A stretch of DNA of 61,948 nucleotides from contig JNEM01014786.1 of the NCBI GenBank assembly GCA_000697335.1, positions 1 to 61,948 on the forward strand, written 5' to 3'. Shown one piece after another: positions 25,905-38,800 of this stretch (its first letter is position 1; the number at the start of each line of letters is the position of its first letter). The position numbers and the translations under genes are program-made. The notes beneath the pieces were generated by a model. It ran no database searches. It saw only the letters and a list, made by a program, of their open reading frames with translations, and was not told the origin of the DNA. The stretch is from Conidiobolus incongruus B7586 (taxonomy: Eukaryota; Entomophthoromycota; Entomophthoromycetes; Entomophthorales; Conidiobolaceae).

Positions 25905-26079
25905 CTAAAAAACAAATGAAATTAAGGAATATTTTTAATATCACATATATACTTCAACGAAAGAGCTAAAATAATCTCTTTGCTTTGATATTTACTCTAT
26001 TATATTTTACTAAACATATTTAACAATAGTTAAAAAATTTGGAATATAAGTACCCTATATTTTAATAAAAGATTAAACA

Positions 26080-26680
26080 AAAAAGAGAAGAAATAAAGCT
26101 AATATAAATTTATATTATAATAATATTTATCCTATTATACTTAAAAACTTGATTAATAGATAAATCATGGATTCTAGTATATGATCCATTACCAAGAAAT
26201 AAAAGGAGTGCTTGGATTAAAAAATTAAAGCTGTCACCATAAATTCCAAAACAAAAATTATTTAAAAAAAAGCAAAAGCTAGTATTAGGAATAGATATTA
26301 ATATTATAATATCCCACCAGTTATTACCAAGATAAATAAATTGTAATAGTAGAATATATTTTAGATTTTAAAAACTAACGTTATAAATGGGTATAAGAAA
26401 TATTTAATTAAAAAAGCACTAATTTTAATAATAGCCCAAAAATTTATCAAAAATTGGTTATTTTAAAATTTATTGAGTTTTATTATCACATCCACTATAT
26501 TTACCAAATATAAATCCTTATAATTATAATTGTTTTGGTAAGCAAAAATTAGATTTGGGGAAAGAGATTTGATGAAATTTGAACTTTAAATTTCAAAATT
26601 AAGGGTGTAATTTTGAAGATAGAATGTATAAACTTATGTAAAGGGTAAAAGCAATTACCACTAGTATGGAATTCTGTTAT
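26080..26680 (+). mobile_element. Old Tc1/IS630-type transposase relic
   Basis: A plus-strand relic with the Tc1-type block order: AQKFIKNWL (about 26425-26460) followed by LYLPNINP (about 26490-26515, counterpart of YSPDLNP) and YNYNCFG. Similarity to the other copies is weaker and ends could not be placed, so it is either an older copy of the same family or a related subfamily. Broken in many places. Confidence 0.5.
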
Positions 26681-27642
26681 TAAAAACAAGAAAGTAATGA
26701 ATTATTAAAATCATAATATTTTCCTTTAAGCTTTATTTATTTTGTTTAAATAAAAATTTAATATTGGTGAACTTACACTCTGAACCACTGTATATTGATA
26801 TTAAAAGATTTTATAATAATACCATAAACACTGTCAAATATGAAAATTAATATCTCTAAAAATAATATTATTTCTGTAATTAAAATATTGATGAGATTTT
26901 GTTAAAGTTATATAGAGCTAAAATGATAATCAGTACTTTATTTTAGTTTATATATTTAATATTAAATATTATATTGTATTAAAATATTAAATTCTGGTTC
27001 TTAAACTAATGATGGCTGATAAATTATATAGCACATAATGTTCAATTAACCAAAATGTAAATAATAAATATGAACACAAGGATTAAAATTTCAAATTTAA
27101 TAACCGTAATGCAGATAATAATTGTAATTAATTATTTTAACTTAAATGGAAATTATAAATTAAAATATATTAAATGATAAATAGAATATTTAGATAATTA
27201 AATTATATACTCGATCCGATTGATAATGATGAATTCGTTATTTTAGTGGTATTATAAATTTCGGTTATTACATACACTGTCAAATATCGTGATATTAAGA
27301 ATCTAAATTGATAAATCATTTAGTCTTTGAAATTTTGTATAATTATTAACTAAAAATAGTGATACTAAAGATTTTAATGGCATTTGAAGAGTTATATAGA
27401 ATATACATATGATTATTTAGATTTTAAAAAAATATAATAAATTGAAAAATTTCAAGTAGATATAACAATCGAAATAATGTAGAGTGAATTTGAGTTTTTT
27501 GAGAAAAATGGATTAAAATATGATGATAAAAATTGTATTATAAGTTATTAAAAGATTTGGATTCTAATAAAATGAACATAAACATATAGAACATAGATTT
27601 TGCAAAAAAGTATCAATGATTTAATAAATAAATATATATCAT
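26681..27642. other. Gene-free spacer
   Basis: AT-rich, no gene or matched repeat. Includes the 3' flank of the 27643 protease. Confidence 0.5.
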
Positions 27643-28791
27643 TTAAGCGGAGATACCATTGAATCCGAGAGCATTGGGAGTAGCAGAGTTGAATCCAGTA
27701 ATGGCATTCTTGGTGGCCAAAGACTTGAGCTTAGCATCAACTTGGCTAGCGGGAGTACCTTGAGAAAGGACGGTGGCAGCTAAACCAGCAACATGAGGAG
27801 TGGCCATAGAGGTACCAGAGATGGTGTTGGTAGCAGTGTTGGACCCAATCCAAGCAGACAAGATGTTGACACCAGGAGCTAAGATATCGACACACTTACC
27901 ATAGTTGGAGAAGGAAGCTTTTCTGTCATTAATATCAGTAGCACCAACAGTAATGGCAGCGGGAGCAGAGGCAGGAGAGACATTACAAGCATCTTGGTTT
28001 TCATTACCAGCAGCAACAACAGCAACAACACCCTTAGCAACAGCATCATTAATGGCGTTGTTCAAAGAGGTAGAGAGACCACCACCTAAACTCATAGAAA
28101 TGACATTGCCCTTAGTACCATTAGCATTGGCAACAGCCCAGTTGACACCAGCAATGACACCAGCATTGGAACCAGATCCATTGTCACCCAATACTTTAAC
28201 GGCAACAATTTGAGCCTTCTTGGCAACACCATAAGTGTTACCAGCAATGGTACCAGCACAGTGAGTACCGTGGCCATGCTTATCGTCATTTGTAGCTCCA
28301 GAAACAGTGGTAGTACCCCAGACAGCACGACCTCCAAAGTCATTGTGTTTGATATTGACACCGGTATCTAAGACAAAGACTTTGACACCTTCACCAGCAT
28401 TGTCGACATAATTGTAGGAGTAGGGAGCAGCACCGAGCTTAGCACGTTGACTGACACGAGCAAGACCCCAAGGAGCGTTGGATTGGGTGGCAATGGCTTT
28501 GACAACTTGGTCTTGTTCAACAGATACGACATGAGGAAGAGCCTTGACTTTGTTCAAGGTAGCTTCATCCAACTTAGCAGAAATACCATGGAAAACTGAT
28601 TCATACTTATGTAAAACTTGGTTGCTACCATCACGAGCGGTGAAGAGATCAGTAACAGCTTGAACTTGAGCATCGAAAGAGGAACGAGCGTTCTTATTAA
28701 AAGAGATGATGTATTGATCCTTGATAGCTTGAGCTTCAATCAATGAGGCGACTAAAACGGTGAAAGTAGCGAAAACGGTAGTGAATTGCAT
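27643..28791 (-). CDS. Secreted subtilisin-like serine protease (S8A), clade A
   Basis: A 382-residue clade A protease: signal peptide 1-20 (ends VASLIEA), I9 propeptide about 22-100, catalytic residues Asp142 ([10 protein letters not shown]), His174 ([11 protein letters not shown]), Asn263 and Ser328 (GTSMATPH). The C-terminal third and the segment around codons 87-120 are nearly identical at DNA level to the 15125 gene 12.5 kb away, while the loop between Asp and His ([11 protein letters not shown]) differs from both sisters ([10 protein letters not shown]). That loop lies near the substrate-binding face in this family, so specificity may differ; this is inference. It carries both copies of the 9-bp repeat ACATGAGGA that bound the deletion in the 19535 relic. 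GC-rich relative to flanks; TATA-like element at 28857. Confidence 0.95.
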   Translation of the reverse strand: MQFTTVFATFTVLVASLIEAQAIKDQYIISFNKNARSSFDAQVQAVTDLFTARDGSNQVLHKYESVFHGISAKLDEATLNKVKALPHVVSVEQDQVVKAIATQSNAPWGLARVSQRAKLGAAPYSYNYVDNAGEGVKVFVLDTGVNIKHNDFGGRAVWGTTTVSGATNDDKHGHGTHCAGTIAGNTYGVAKKAQIVAVKVLGDNGSGSNAGVIAGVNWAVANANGTKGNVISMSLGGGLSTSLNNAINDAVAKGVVAVVAAGNENQDACNVSPASAPAAITVGATDINDRKASFSNYGKCVDILAPGVNILSAWIGSNTATNTISGTSMATPHVAGLAATVLSQGTPASQVDAKLKSLATKNAITGFNSATPNALGFNGISA

Positions 28792-28868
28792 GTTGACGAA
28801 ATAAATATTTGATTATACACTTGGTATTTTTTATTTTATTTCAATGATATATTTTCAGCTTAAATACT
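28792..28868 (-). promoter_or_regulatory. Upstream block of the 27643 protease
   Basis: Same two elements as before 15125: ACCAAGTGTATAATCAAAT close to the ATG and AGTATTTAAGCT at 28857-28868. Upstream sequence beyond them is unrelated. Confidence 0.55.
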
Positions 28869-30870
28869 TAGGTTATTCAACTAAGTAAAATATTTCTAAC
28901 ATTTTATGAATGGATAAAAAATTGCAATCAATTAAAATTTTAATTAACCTATATTAAATATTTAATTTTTTTTCACCTTGAGGACAATTCGCAATTTTTT
29001 CGTAATTATTTTAAATTATTAATTTTCAAATGATTTCTTATCCAACTTTATAAATTTGGTCCATTCGAGATATGTTTCTTAATTACATTAACCCATACTT
29101 TCACCATAACAAAATATTATTCAAATTATTCCTTATATTACATTAAATATTTATTAAATATTAGTATAATAGATACCAATAAAATATATATGTTTAAATT
29201 TGATTCAATAAAAAATACCATTCCTTTTATTAAATTTATCATAATTAATTAAAAATGATTATAAACTACAGAAAATGTAAGCTGTAATTACGGAAAGTGT
29301 TAATTAATATTATCAAACAACCATATGATATTAAAAATTTAATTTAATGTTATTTATCTACTTGAAATTTTCATGATATCACTTTCGGATATTCAAAGTA
29401 TGTTTAAATCATTATCGGTCGCCCATATAGTCACTTGATTACATTTTGCGTATCATATCATTGTATATATTCTTTAAATTATTTCATTAATTTTGAAATT
29501 ATTTTATAATAAATATACCTTTATAAACTTATTCATTTTTCATATAATTATTTTTGAGAAACTATTATAAGGAAAGTTATCATTATAGCTTTAGTTGTCT
29601 GACTACTACATAATTGGTATTGATAATATATAACTTAATACGATTTCCAGATTTTAATTTACAAATTATTAATCAGTAATTTGGTTGAAAACTGGTATCT
29701 ATATTCAAATATCCCCACATTATTGTAATATTAATTGGCTAATCATACTATTAATTTAAAACTTTATGATCTTTTTTAATTTAGCTTTTTTAGAAAATGC
29801 CCAACTATCAGATGATTATTAATTTTAAAGTATTTGTATTTTCTCATGTCTTAATTATTCTAATTTTTCACAATTTATTTTGATGTAGATTGATTATCAT
29901 AATTCTAGGCTTATATTTGAGCTAACTATCGGACGACGAATAATTTATGTTGAGAATTATAAGTAAATTTCCCCCAGTTCCTAACAGATATAAAAAAAGT
30001 TATTTGTTTAAAAATATTGTATAGTATAAAATATGAAAACTTAATCAAGATTTATTAAAAATTTCAATCAAATATAACTATATATTTAATGTCTTAACTT
30101 CAAGATATAACACCTGATAGTATAATTCTAGTTGTTGGCATATAAATTGACAATTCCATTCACAATTTTACTTTTAATATATAACTGACACTGTACTAAA
30201 TAATACTGAGAAAGTTATATCTAATGAATATGATGGATGATTAATTATTGGCAAATTTGTTTTAGATTTATATTAATTGGTTATAATATGTTGTATATTT
30301 CAGGAACAAATTGACTAGTTCCTAATACTCATTTAAACACATTAAATGTTATTAGTTTGTTTATTAAAAATTATTGAACAAATTTACCAAAATGTGAAGG
30401 TGGCCTTAAAATATTGCTGTTGATTGGATATAATGGTTTTTATTAAAGATATTTACATAAGTTCTTATTCGATGATTCAAAAATTATGAATTTGAATAAT
30501 TTTTCAGTATATTGATATTTTGTTGGAATTTGTTGAATGTAAATTGAAAGATTTGGAAAATATATTAATTTAATATATTAATTATTATAATATGTTATAG
30601 CAAAATTGCGATTAATAATTATACATTAAAAGCTTATTAATCTATTTTTTCTTTATTTTTTAAATTAAATTAATATTTATAAAATCTTGAATTATCAGAA
30701 AATATTTATATTAATGTACAACTATTCCACCAAAATCTTATAATCACATGTTTTTCATTGAATTATTGCATTTTACAAAATGTATAACAATGTCAATATA
30801 ATATTTTCTTATATCATAACTAATCAGTATATCTCAAATATATTCATCACATTAATAATCATAAAAAATT
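28869..30870. other. Gene-free AT-rich DNA
   Basis: About 2 kb without a convincing gene, RNA or matched repeat. Confidence 0.5.
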
Positions 30871-31122
30871 TTATTGTAATTTACACTCAATTTTATTTCC
30901 AATTGTGGTTCTGCTCATTGATAGTAGGATATTGTTAACAGGGAAGGAATCTGTTTGCTCGTGTTTGTTTGGTAATTTGGGTTTAGGTTCTATATTAGGG
31001 CTTGTTAATGGTATAATAGGCTTCACTGGAGGCCGGAGGCGATAATGAAAATGTATTCCAAAAATGGTTCCTTTATAAACTATCAGTCGATCGTAAATAG
31101 GGTAAAGAAGTGTGCTAGGTCT
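30871..31122 (-). other. Open frame of coding-like composition, no ATG at its start
   Basis: An 83-codon frame between stops on the minus strand in a GC-richer island (about 30900-31230). It reads sensible protein such as YKGTIFGIHFHYRLRPPVKP and a proline/lysine-rich EPKPKLPNK, quite unlike chance frames here. There is no usable start, so it would be an exon, a remnant, or part of a mobile element not otherwise seen. A perfect 7-bp hairpin TAGGTCT/AGACCTA (31116-31140) overlaps its 5' end. I do not recognise the family. Confidence 0.35.
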
Positions 31123-31239
31123 TCAAAAAAATGAGACCTAAAAGTGGTGTGATAGATATTCCAGTGTTATATCACCGTAAGTTAATAGATGGAGAGATGA
31201 AGTTAGTGGGGCGGGTTATCATCTAGGTAGCTATATAAT

Positions 31240-31872
31240 ATTTTAATTTCAAATTTTCTATAGGTTAGAAATGACCTGATTGTTAACTTTATAAGTTTAT
31301 GATTTGATATTATTTTATTAAGATATATAAATATTCGCAGCATTGATATAGCAAGTTACTATAATAGTTTTGCGAAAATGACTATTAAAAATTATCTGGT
31401 TGTTTAATTGAATAGTGAAAAATATATGAGTTTAAAATAAACTAAGTAATTTTATAGAATTCAATTAATTAAACCAAATACTGATTTGAATTTGATAATG
31501 TGGATTTTGTTGTGTTTTATAATTGGTTTTTGTAAATAAAGATCGTATTTAGAATAGTACTTGTAATGTGATTTAGAGAATTATTTATTAATATTTATAT
31601 CTTGAAGCTTACTTAATGTTGAGACTTCATATCATGATAACAAGAAAAAATAGAATCCCTTGCTATCCTTATAAATTCTGAGTATAATAACTGATTCAGT
31701 GAGTGATATATAATTTGGATAAATTCTGATAAAAGGAACTCAAGAATATCATTTGATTATGGATCAACAAATCCACTCTAAATGAAAGGTATTATACACT
31801 TAACCATTGAATTGAAACAGATAGGTGTTTTTGAAATACAACAATTGAATAGTTATTAAGTACTTCTTCTAC
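31240..31872. other. Gene-free spacer
   Basis: Nothing recognised. Confidence 0.5.
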
Positions 31873-33151
31873 TATTAGTTTAAAAAGAAATGAGTAACAA
31901 GTTTTCTAATTTGTGAGAATTTAAACATATTTTTGTTTTAGAAAATCAATTAATTAAAATATATATATATTGAAATTTTCAAATTATATCTATATTTATT
32001 AAAAATCATCATTGAATTATAATATTTTGATTTGAAAATTTTTAATTTAATCATTATTAAACTAAATTATTATGTTCTATAATATTTTATTTTGATATCA
32101 CTATAACTCAACTATAAAAAATCTAAAACTATCTAATATTTGTAAAAAAACTTCTATACAGGATATTTTATCTACAACTACTATAAATTATAATATTTAT
32201 TATTTCAAAGCTAAAATTAATATTGATTAATATTCAAAAAAAATCTAACATATAATTTTTCTGTTATTTTTTATTCATTAATAAATAAATAGTTATATTA
32301 TATGATATTTTTTGTTTTTATTAAAGATTTAATAAGGAAGCTTAACATTAGATATATAAATATATTATATATTAAAGTTTAATCTTAAGTTAATAAATAG
32401 TTATATAAATCAAATATTTTATAATTTTAATAAATATTTAAAAAACTCAAATAGCTATAGTTTAATAAAAATTAATAGATAATATTAACAATAGAGTTTT
32501 TTAAGTTAAATAATTATAAGTAAAGAATATTAAAATATTTTTAATATTTTTTATTTGAAGGCAAAATATAAAATTATTTAAAGATAAAATTCTTATAAAT
32601 TCAAATCAATAAGGATTTTATTTATAAACTAACTTTTATTTTTTTATTAAAATAATAGATAATTTTAAAATTTATTTTTTAAAAATAAAATAATAAAAAA
32701 AACTTCTATATTTTGTTATATAAAATAATTTCTAGATAACATATTTAATAGATTTTATTTATTTAGTATTTTACATAATAATTATGAAATATATAAAGCT
32801 AAACTTATAAAAGATTATTTTTTTAAAAAAATAGAGAGAATCACCATATCTAGTATATTCATTAAATTTCAACTAATCTGATTATAATTGTTTCAGATAA
32901 TTAAAAAAATGCTTATAGGGAAAAATTCATTTAAATAAATTAAACTAGTTTATATAATATCAAACTTTTATCCCAATTAAAAATAAGTAATTTATATATA
33001 TTGGAAGATTACAAAAAAAACATAGCAAAATATTATTATAAATAAAAAAAGTATTAGCTTCAATTTTTTATTTATTCTTATAAATTATATATTATTTATT
33101 ATGTTGAATATTGATTTAAAATTGTGTTATTACTTAATTTTGGTAGTAATA
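31873..33151 (+). mobile_element. Tc1/mariner-like transposon fossil, copy D
   Basis: About 1.28 kb. Left end TATTAGTTTAAAAAGAAATG matches the 48834 copy; the complement of the right end starts TATTACTACCAAAATTAAGT. The decayed DDE region (about 32840-32930) matches the other copies. Frame destroyed. Confidence 0.7.
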
Positions 33152-33659
33152 TCTAATATATACATAAGTTTTATTAATTTTACAACCATATTATCTAGTG
33201 TTAAATTTATTCCAGTATTCTCATATTCAAGCAATTCAAGGAATCAACAAAATATAAGTTATTAACTTACAAGCATCATTCCTATACTGGAAATTAGCTA
33301 TATCAATCAATATGATCCAATATTAATAATGATCTTATATAAAAAATTGACCTAAGCATTGATTTCATTGTAAATTATAATTTTCATAATCCAATGATAT
33401 TATATTTTGATTTTAATTATTTCGTAATTATTTAAACTGAAATTTTTAAATTTGTAAAATTTTATCACCTTGTTTAATAATTAAATATGGATAGTTTAGA
33501 TAAAAAGTGTACATTATTAACAGTCCTTGAAGTTAATGTAAATGATAAAATTTGAATTTCAATCATTATTATGTTTTAATTTTGAAATAATCATTATGGT
33601 CGTCGATGTTTTATTAATAGTAAAAGATTATAATAATGATTAATGTCGGGTGTTAACAC
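33152..33659. other. Gene-free spacer
   Basis: Nothing recognised. Confidence 0.5.
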
Positions 33660-34078
33660 TGACAACAATGGGCTTTACGAGCTTAAACGGGGAATCGCCA
33701 GTGGTAAACGATAAATTACCACGTAATTAAGGGAAATTATTGGGGTTCACCAAAGTAGGTGAAAATGACTTGTTACGAATCGGGTTCTTTGAATAAAGTA
33801 AATATCTCACGCTCGTCACGACTCAACACTTTTGTGAGGGCTACGAGAAAAACTTAGAGACGGTATACTTTTGAAAATGAAGATAGAAGATGTGTTTATT
33901 AGTTTGCTTGTGATAATCTTATATTAGGTTCCATTGTTGATTTTTGTGGACATGAATGACTTACGGGCGGAAAGTAATAGGATCAACTAGTTCATGGGGT
34001 GTGATATCTCCAATGTGACTTCTCGAATCCTGCGGTAATCGGAGTTTCTTGAGTAATTGACAGGATTATTCTCCATCA
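33660..34078 (-). mobile_element. LTR-like interspersed repeat, copy 1
   Basis: A 419 bp GC-richer block that recurs, opposite orientation, at 56264 and 60681. All copies have the same sharp limits: TGATGG... at one end and ...GTCA at the other, the TG...CA form of long terminal repeats. Shared inner blocks include CACCAAAGTATTG-like, GAGCGTGAGATATTTA and CTGGCGATTCC. No internal retroelement region adjoins it, so it would be a solo LTR. No clear target duplication here, so the family is uncertain. A fossil. Confidence 0.6.
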
Positions 34079-34333
34079 TTAATATACATTAGAGATAAAT
34101 TGCAAAGCTTATATAATTATACGCTATCATTTTAAATCTTTAAATTATCTCTCATCATCTACAAATAGTTTTTCCAATTCTTGAATGAGGTTGGCATAAA
34201 TTTCAAATTTAACTGCCTCTGTAGTATAATTCAAAATAGATAATTGTTCAATTAATAAATATTAAAACACCTCATTGTTTATTTGCTTGAAAACATTTTA
34301 TATAATGAAATTGAAATTAATAATTAGTAATAC

Positions 34334-34667
34334 TGTGGCGGACCGGGAGGTACACTCGCCTTTCAACTTTAACTGTCCGTCAAGATTCCGGATGTAATCC
34401 ACTTACAAATATTAGGAACAATCCTTGCACAATCGAAAATTACAGACTATAACAAAAGTTAGAGTTTCAACACATTGGCAAAGGATTAACTACACTATAA
34501 AATAGTCACTGGACAGACATTTGTTGGACGATCGCTTTGGTCAGGGCCAAGCCCTACATCTTGATATTTTAATAAAACTCCTCTAAAGTATCTCGTTAGT
34601 CGCCTTTGGCCCGTTTCATCGAATTCACGTGGCCATTATCGCAAGACTACTTTTCAGAAGCCTTGCA
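34334..34667. mobile_element. Solo LTR with 5-bp target duplication
   Basis: A 334 bp GC-richer block starting TGTGGCGGACCGGG and ending CCTTGCA, flanked on both sides by the same five bases AATAC (34329-34333 and 34668-34672). TG...CA ends plus a 5 bp duplication are the signature of an LTR retrotransposon insertion reduced to one LTR. The family cannot be told from the LTR alone. Crisp ends suggest it is younger than the Tc1 copies. It sits about 75 bp upstream of the broken protease gene at 34748, in what would be its promoter. Confidence 0.8.
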
Positions 34668-34747
34668 AATACAATAGAAATTATTATTTCTAATTTTTAT
34701 TTTCTAAAATCATCTTAAATTGATTTAATTAATTTCAGAAATATATC

Positions 34748-35865
34748 ATGAAATTCTTTTATTTTGGTATAATATTCACAATAACTATTGCCATCAAACC
34801 TAATTATTCTAAAATTGCTAATCAATATATCGTTACTTTTAAAGATGACAGTCCTTTTAACGCTGCCACAATAATGTTTCATCCTATTAACCGAATACCA
34901 TTACTGAATATCGGTACAAAAACCATTCATCAATACTCATCAATATTCTGAGGAGTAGCTGTTCAAATTCATGACAGAACTGCAAGCATAGTAAAATCTT
35001 TTCCCTTTGTTGATGACGTAGAACAGGATCAAATGTTTCAAACTGTGAGAGGTCAAGCTGATGCTCCTTGGGGTTTGGTTAGAATATCTCAGATTAATAA
35101 ATTGACTGAAAAGCCTTTTGATAACAAATATGATTATAATGCCGGCGAAGGCGGTAATGTTAATATTCTAGATAGTGTGTTAATATAAATCATCAAGATT
35201 TCGAAGGCAGGGCATCCTGGGGCAAAACTACATTAAAAAACACCAATAACACTGATGGTCATGGCCATGGGACCCATTGCGCAGGTATTATTGCAGGAAA
35301 AACATACGGTGTAACAAAAAAAGCAAATATAATAGCAGTGAAAATCTTTGAAGATAAGGGCTCTGGATCAACTCAAATTTTTGCTGGTATCGATTGGGTT
35401 GTTGAGAATGCTAATGGCAAGAAGGATAATATTATCTCGATGTGTATGAGTGGAACTCTTAGTATTTTAACCAATTTGGCAGTGAGCAGAGCTGTTAGTA
35501 AGGGAGTTGTCACGGTAGTGGCAGCTGGTAATTTTGGAATCCATGCTTGCTTATTTTTACCTGCTAATTCAGCGTCTGCAATAACCGTTAGTGCAATTGA
35601 TATTAATGAGGCTAAAGCTGGTTTTTCAAATTTTGGACCTTGTGTCGATATATTTGCTCCAAGCGTAGATATTGAGGCAGCTTGGAATGGCAGTGATACC
35701 GACACAAATATAATTTCAGGTACTTCTATTACAGTTCCTCATGTAGTTGGATTGGCAGCTACATTATTCAGTCAAGCAACGAAGCCTGATGAGGTCAGAG
35801 ATAAGTTAAAGTCAATGGCTAATAATGACAAGATTGCTAGGCTTTTATCGCTTTCTGGTAATTAA
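34748..35865 (+). pseudogene. Broken subtilisin-like protease gene
   Basis: A subtilase readable from start to end but interrupted. The first 67 codons give a signal-like N-terminus and the beginning of the propeptide; then a stop at about 34949-34951 where paralogues have an aromatic codon; the propeptide end and ADAPWGL block follow in frame; around the catalytic Asp (about 35160-35190) the frame shifts and the Asp-Thr-Gly motif is lost. The His block ([13 protein letters not shown], about 35260-35300) and the last 175 codons, from KIFEDKGSGS on, are open and include AAGNFG and GTSITVPH. The Met after the catalytic Ser region is Ile. It is less decayed than the 13085 and 47279 relics. The solo LTR just upstream may have silenced it first; that is inference. 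Closest in style to the 42221 protease. Confidence 0.88.
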
Positions 35866-38800
35866 TTAGATTTTAATGGATACCAGGGAAAATACATTTA
35901 ACAATTACCAATATTGGGAGTTATCTTTGTTATCAATCAAACACTCTATTTGTTTTGTAAAAATAAACAACATATGCCTATATTTCACATCAATAGTTGT
36001 CAAATTATGCATTACTAAAATGAGGTTAAATCTTGTTTTTGATTATATGATTTGGTAAGAACTTGGAATAATTTGGTATAATTAAAAAATAAAATTCATC
36101 TTATAAATTTAAACCAAAAGTTATTTTTAAGCTTCTAAATAATATATACATAAATGATTTATCTATAAACCGCACTTCATTAACTTGATTTTGAAAAATT
36201 GGATTTTTGTCGTTTAGTGATGATCTCTTTTCGATAGTATATATTATTACAATTGTCCAAATGATAATAGAAAAAGCAATGATTCAATTTACTACACTGT
36301 GATCTAATAAAACAATATAAGAATTTATCATTATATATCAAAATTTGCTTGGAATTAATTGAATTTTTATTTTAATGCTATCAATCAAACTAGCTTCGAT
36401 AATTTACTAAATGACACAAAATATTATGATGAATAATTTTAATATAAGAGAGTTATATAAAATACGTTATTGCTAGGAATATTGATATTTAAATATATAG
36501 AATAACAATTCAATGACTTTAAAATTTTGGTTTATTTAAATAAAATTATCAATCATCAGCTTTTCATCATCTATTTTATATCGATAACAAATATTGGATT
36601 TTTAATAAATTATACAGAAGAAAGATAAAATATCAGCATAAGTTCAATCCAGTTATATCTTCATTGTTTTATGATAAACCTACTCTATAATGACAAATTT
36701 CATTAGAATTGCTGTATTAATTGAATTGATGTAAATGATTCAAGAATATTAGCTAAATTTTGAATGAATTTTAACCCAAGTAAAATGACTACTTTCTGCG
36801 AAACAGTGTAGTATATGATAAAATATTTAATATATTTTGATATTATTTGTGCATTTGGTTAAATGTTTAGCACAATTCACTATCCAAGTATATAAAATTA
36901 AATATCGTGAATGCCATTATATATATATATATATAGTGACTTTTGTAATTATTTATTAAAAAATTAATTGCTTCATACAAAATTATACATTTATGATCTA
37001 CTGTAATGAAATTTACTAGATAAGAATGGAACTATTCACAACAGAAAATTAGCTTGACAATATTTGGTACACATGTGGTGCCAAGAACTCTGAGAAGAGT
37101 AAATATTGATAAACCTCCATTATACAATCTATTGTTCAAAAAATAAAAAGAAAATGGTGCTATTTATACATTAAAATAGCAAATTTGGTTATAAATATTC
37201 AACTACATCTTTGATTCAAGTGCAAAATTATCATTTATAATATATTCATCCATTAAAATTGTCAAACCATTTTCTTTATAATTTGAATCATCGAATATGT
37301 ATAACTATAATTATATGTTATGAGTAATTAGTGTATATTTCTATTCAATTCAATTCTCTCAGCATTTTATACTAATTAATAAAAATCATGGTTTTAATAA
37401 TAGACTATTCACGAAATATAAATTTATTGTAATATACATTCAATAAATATTGTTATTTATCAATTAAAATAGTTATTAATTGTATATTCAACAAAATTAA
37501 TATAAAATATATTTGATACTTAGTCGATATTCGGTTCCAATCTAATTTCATTATAGTATAGGTATATGAGTTTTTTCACATACTCATTTTATTCAACTTC
37601 ATTAAATTAATACCTATTCTCATTTATATGGAGGGAATTAACAGTATTTTGGATGAATTGATAAATTTTCTAAACAACCGGAAATTTAATCATATATTTA
37701 AATTTTATATGTAAATAATTAATGAAACGTTGGTCTAAAAGATATACTATAATTTATTATACCATATCGGATGATTAATTATTTGTTTGCTTAAATTATG
37801 ATCAACATAGCTTAAATAGTTTTAATTCATATTTAGTTAAATATACTACTATTGGATCCCCTCAGTATTTTTATATTTGATATTGGTAATTAAAAATTAA
37901 TAATATCTTAAAATCTCAAATATACATTGATATTGGAACTTAAACAATTATTTCAAAAATATGCTTAGTAAATTATAAGTTGAAATGAGAAGGTTATAAA
38001 CTGTTAATTATCATAAAAAATATAATAATGTAGCATATTAATTGAAGTTGAGAATATTTTTTAAGATTAAAAATCATTAATTCAAATCAAGTTCTTCATA
38101 GTTATCATTGATTAAAGCATGCTAAAATAATTATATATCTTCATACCCCAGCATACCTATTATAATGAATTTTATGCTAAGTAGTTCCAATGCTATATTT
38201 ATAAGTTATAGCATAAAGGGATTCTCAGTATAGTAAAAAAATCTACTATTTTAATTTGAAAATTAATTAGAATAAATATAGCTAAATAATTAAATAAAAT
38301 ATCTCATAATTTTTAAGTAGATATTCCGATAATGAATAAAAGATTGATTAAATATAATTCTAATACATATGAATATGTAATTTGTTAACTATATTTCATA
38401 GGTATTCTACCATTTTTGATAAATGAATTATTTTTTAGTTAATAAAAATTAAAAATATTATAATTGACTGCCTAAAGAAAAATATAAATGAATAAAGTCC
38501 AATTATAATTGTCATTGGAAAATTCACACTTTGTTGGCAAACTGGAGTAGTTATTTTTCTTGATAAAATCATTAATCCAAAATGTATTTTAAAATTCTAA
38601 AATATCACAGTTATGAAATGAATTTTTTATTAAATTCACTAAATACTTGAATCAGTTCATTAAACTAATTCATGTATTTATAATTGTAATTAATCAAGTT
38701 TTTAAGATCTTCAATAAATGCAAATTTATTAGAATACAATTTACGTAATTGTTTGGATGAATATTGTGATGAAATGATGTAATATAATAGAATCACTGTG

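Noticed and set aside
30933-31221. GC-rich island considered as a solo LTR (TGTTAAC...GTTATCA)
   Set aside because: The end pair is imperfect, flanking bases do not match as a duplication, and no second copy is present in the window.
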